Origin: DASRHY01 sp035650275
Lineage (GTDB): Bacteria > Actinomycetota > Actinomycetes > Propionibacteriales > Kribbellaceae
Assembly (NCBI GenBank): GCA_035650275.1
Contig: DASRHY010000201.1
Coordinates: 56,556-120,555 of the forward strand
DNA: 64,000 nucleotides
Direction: 5' to 3'
Both the position numbers and the translations under genes were made by a program. The notes beneath the pieces are model-generated. The model did not search any database, had not been told where the DNA came from, and saw only the letters and a list, made by a program, of their open reading frames with translations. Numbering within the stretch: the first letter of the stretch is position 1; each line of letters begins with the position of its first letter. This document shows, piece after piece, positions 62,561-64,000 of this stretch.

Positions 62561-64000
62561 TTAGAGACTGGACGCCACGGTCCGTACTGATACCAAGCCC
62601 CGCAGCACCGTGCGGGTTTCGCTGTCGGGGGAGTAGAGGACGGTGCCGACCATGCCTCGGGTGAGGAGGACCTTGTAGGTGTTGCGGACCAGGCGGTCGA
62701 ACTCGGCGTTGCTCGCCGTCGTACGGTTGCGGAAAGCTGGGTCTCTGTTCGCCGCGCGCACCGTGACGAATCGGCCGTTGCGCCAGACCAGGTCTGCGCC
62801 GATGATGACGCCGCTCCAGTCGTACTCGAAGCCTTGCGCGGTGTAGACACAGCCGACCTGCCCGAAGCCGGCCGGGTCGCTGGCCCACAGAGCGGCCGGG
62901 GGAGCGTCACCGACCCGGCGGTCGCCCTTCAGGTTCCATGGTCGCGCCCACGAACCCAGCTGCACGTCGTCCACCAGCGTGCCGTCGGACCGCGGGTCGC
63001 TCCACGGCCAGCAGTACCCGGCCGCCATGCGCGCGCCGTACCCATCGAGCTGGCGTGCCTGTAGGAACGCCTCCATCTCCTCGGGGCTGTCGGCAACCCG
63101 CACTTCGAAGGACGGATCGCCCTCCCACTCGATCGGGCCGCCCTCGCGCAGCCCGAGCAGCCGCAGCACCCAGTCGACGTACTCCTCGCTCCCACCACAG
63201 CGGTACTGCGCATCGAGGTTGATGCGGTGCACTGACAGGCCGAGCGTTGCGGCGTATCGCTCGATGTCGGCGACTGTGCCGAGCTCGCCGGGCTTGACGA
63301 CCTGGTGCTCGTCGAGCAGAAACACAGGTACCCGAGCGGCGGCGATCAGCTCGTCGATTTGCGGTCGCCCGGTGCGGTGCGTAGCGGGCGTGTAGCGGTC
63401 AACGGAGGTCTCGCGGATGCGGTGCGCTTCGTCCAGGATGAGCACATCGAGATCGTTCGGCTCGGCGTCCATGAACTGGTTGAAGTACTTGAACATCTTC
63501 TGGACCTGCGGCTTCCGCGCGCCCGCCACCTTGCGCAGTGTCTGGGTGAACGAGCGGGATCCGGTCGCGTGCAGGACGGTCCGACCACGGCGAGACAGCT
63601 CGCCGAACAGCGACAGTGCGATCACGCTCTTGCCACTCCCGGGTCCACCGGTGACGAGCACGACCGACTTGCGGTTCGCCTGCCGCGCTCGGTCGACCTC
63701 GTGCACGACGAGCGAGTGCGCCAGCTTCTGCTCCGCGAGCAGCACGAACTGCTCCCGCCGTTGGACCTCCTCGGCGGCCACTGCGAGCAGTTGCTTCGAC
63801 GGCGCCACCGCGGAGTTGATCAGCTGGTCGGCGTACGGTGCACCGGGCACAGACGGGTCCAGACGTTCCCGCAGGAACGTGGTGAACTCGTCACGCCCCG
63901 CCCCGATAAACAGCCGGCCGCGCTGGTCCTGTGGGTAGTCATACAGGTCGCGGATTGCGTTCTCAGATGTGGCGTTGTGCAGGTAGGCCGCGCCCGCTAC
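62561..64000 (-). CDS. DUF2075-family P-loop ATPase/helicase, 5' end outside window
   Basis: 480 residues visible; the frame is open to the window edge, where AAYLHNAT, a typical N-terminal motif, is seen. Walker A TGGPGSGKSVIAL, Walker B LDVLILDEAHRIRE, sensor region FLLDEHQVVKPGE, motif NLDAQYRC, and VYTAQGFEYDWSGVI near the C-terminus, as in DUF2075 and related UvrD-like ATPases. The GTG at 63850 is not the real start. Often found in restriction or defence islands, sometimes fused to GIY-YIG nucleases; any such domain would lie beyond the edge. Confidence 0.85.
   Translation of the reverse strand, partial: VAGAAYLHNATSENAIRDLYDYPQDQRGRLFIGAGRDEFTTFLRERLDPSVPGAPYADQLINSAVAPSKQLLAVAAEEVQRREQFVLLAEQKLAHSLVVHEVDRARQANRKSVVLVTGGPGSGKSVIALSLFGELSRRGRTVLHATGSRSFTQTLRKVAGARKPQVQKMFKYFNQFMDAEPNDLDVLILDEAHRIRETSVDRYTPATHRTGRPQIDELIAAARVPVFLLDEHQVVKPGELGTVADIERYAATLGLSVHRINLDAQYRCGGSEEYVDWVLRLLGLREGGPIEWEGDPSFEVRVADSPEEMEAFLQARQLDGYGARMAAGYCWPWSDPRSDGTLVDDVQLGSWARPWNLKGDRRVGDAPPAALWASDPAGFGQVGCVYTAQGFEYDWSGVIIGADLVWRNGRFVTVRAANRDPAFRNRTTASNAEFDRLVRNTYKVLLTRGMVGTVLYSPDSETRTVLRGLVSVRTVASSL

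Overview
This is a high-GC actinobacterial chromosome segment. It reads like a soil actinomycete of the Kribbella/Nocardioides type, but the genus is my inference from style and gene content only. Its backbone is the conserved actinobacterial recA-lexA-nrd neighbourhood: DUF3046 gene, recA, recX, ribonuclease Y, gluABCD, miaB, a LigB-like protein, miaA, dapF, hflX, lexA, a LysM protein, nrdR and nrdJ. The order matches Mycobacterium tuberculosis Rv2738c-Rv2718c, with extra genes inserted at several points. I saw no tRNA, rRNA, CRISPR array or prophage.

Left end (1-11.0 kb): nei (partial) and lhr for DNA repair, an LppM-like lipoprotein, rmlB, and the DUF3046 gene. A minus-strand unit of an MMPL transporter, an ECF sigma factor and a membrane partner then splits the DUF3046 gene from recA.

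Core (11.2-29.2 kb): recA with a perfect LexA box and overlapping recX, an MT0933-like small protein, rny, the glutamate ABC transporter on the minus strand, miaB, a NUDIX gene, the LigB-like gene and miaA. A SigE-type sigma factor with its membrane partner and a gamma-glutamyltransferase sit between miaA and dapF; hflX follows.

Middle (29.2-42 kb): a secreted M6 protease, a two-component pair apparently broken by a deletion, a fused SecDF, a DinG-type helicase overlapping an ATP-dependent DNA ligase, a frameshifted hydrolase, glutathione peroxidase, and lexA divergent from a LysM division-inhibitor-like gene with four LexA-like boxes between them.

Inserted block (42.0-53.6 kb), all on the minus strand: a nucleoside hydrolase, a complete four-gene Wadjet type II anti-plasmid system (jetA-jetB-jetC-jetD, every junction overlapping), a BBE-type FAD oxidase and a lipoprotein. 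It separates the LysM gene from nrdR-nrdJ, which are its usual neighbours. nrdJ carries a 359-residue LAGLIDADG intein placed exactly at an active-site cysteine.

Right end (58.6-64 kb): a lower-GC PLD/DEAD/DUF3427 helicase, a scar where a NUDIX gene and an XRE regulator have both lost their 3' parts, and a DUF2075 ATPase running off the window. With Wadjet nearby, this looks like a defence-rich stretch around nrdRJ.

The window also holds several gene remnants (amidohydrolase, F5/8 type C, a possible unknown protein) and two long intergenic palindromes, one a 62-bp perfect palindrome and one a 37-bp inverted repeat framing DnaA-box-like sequences.
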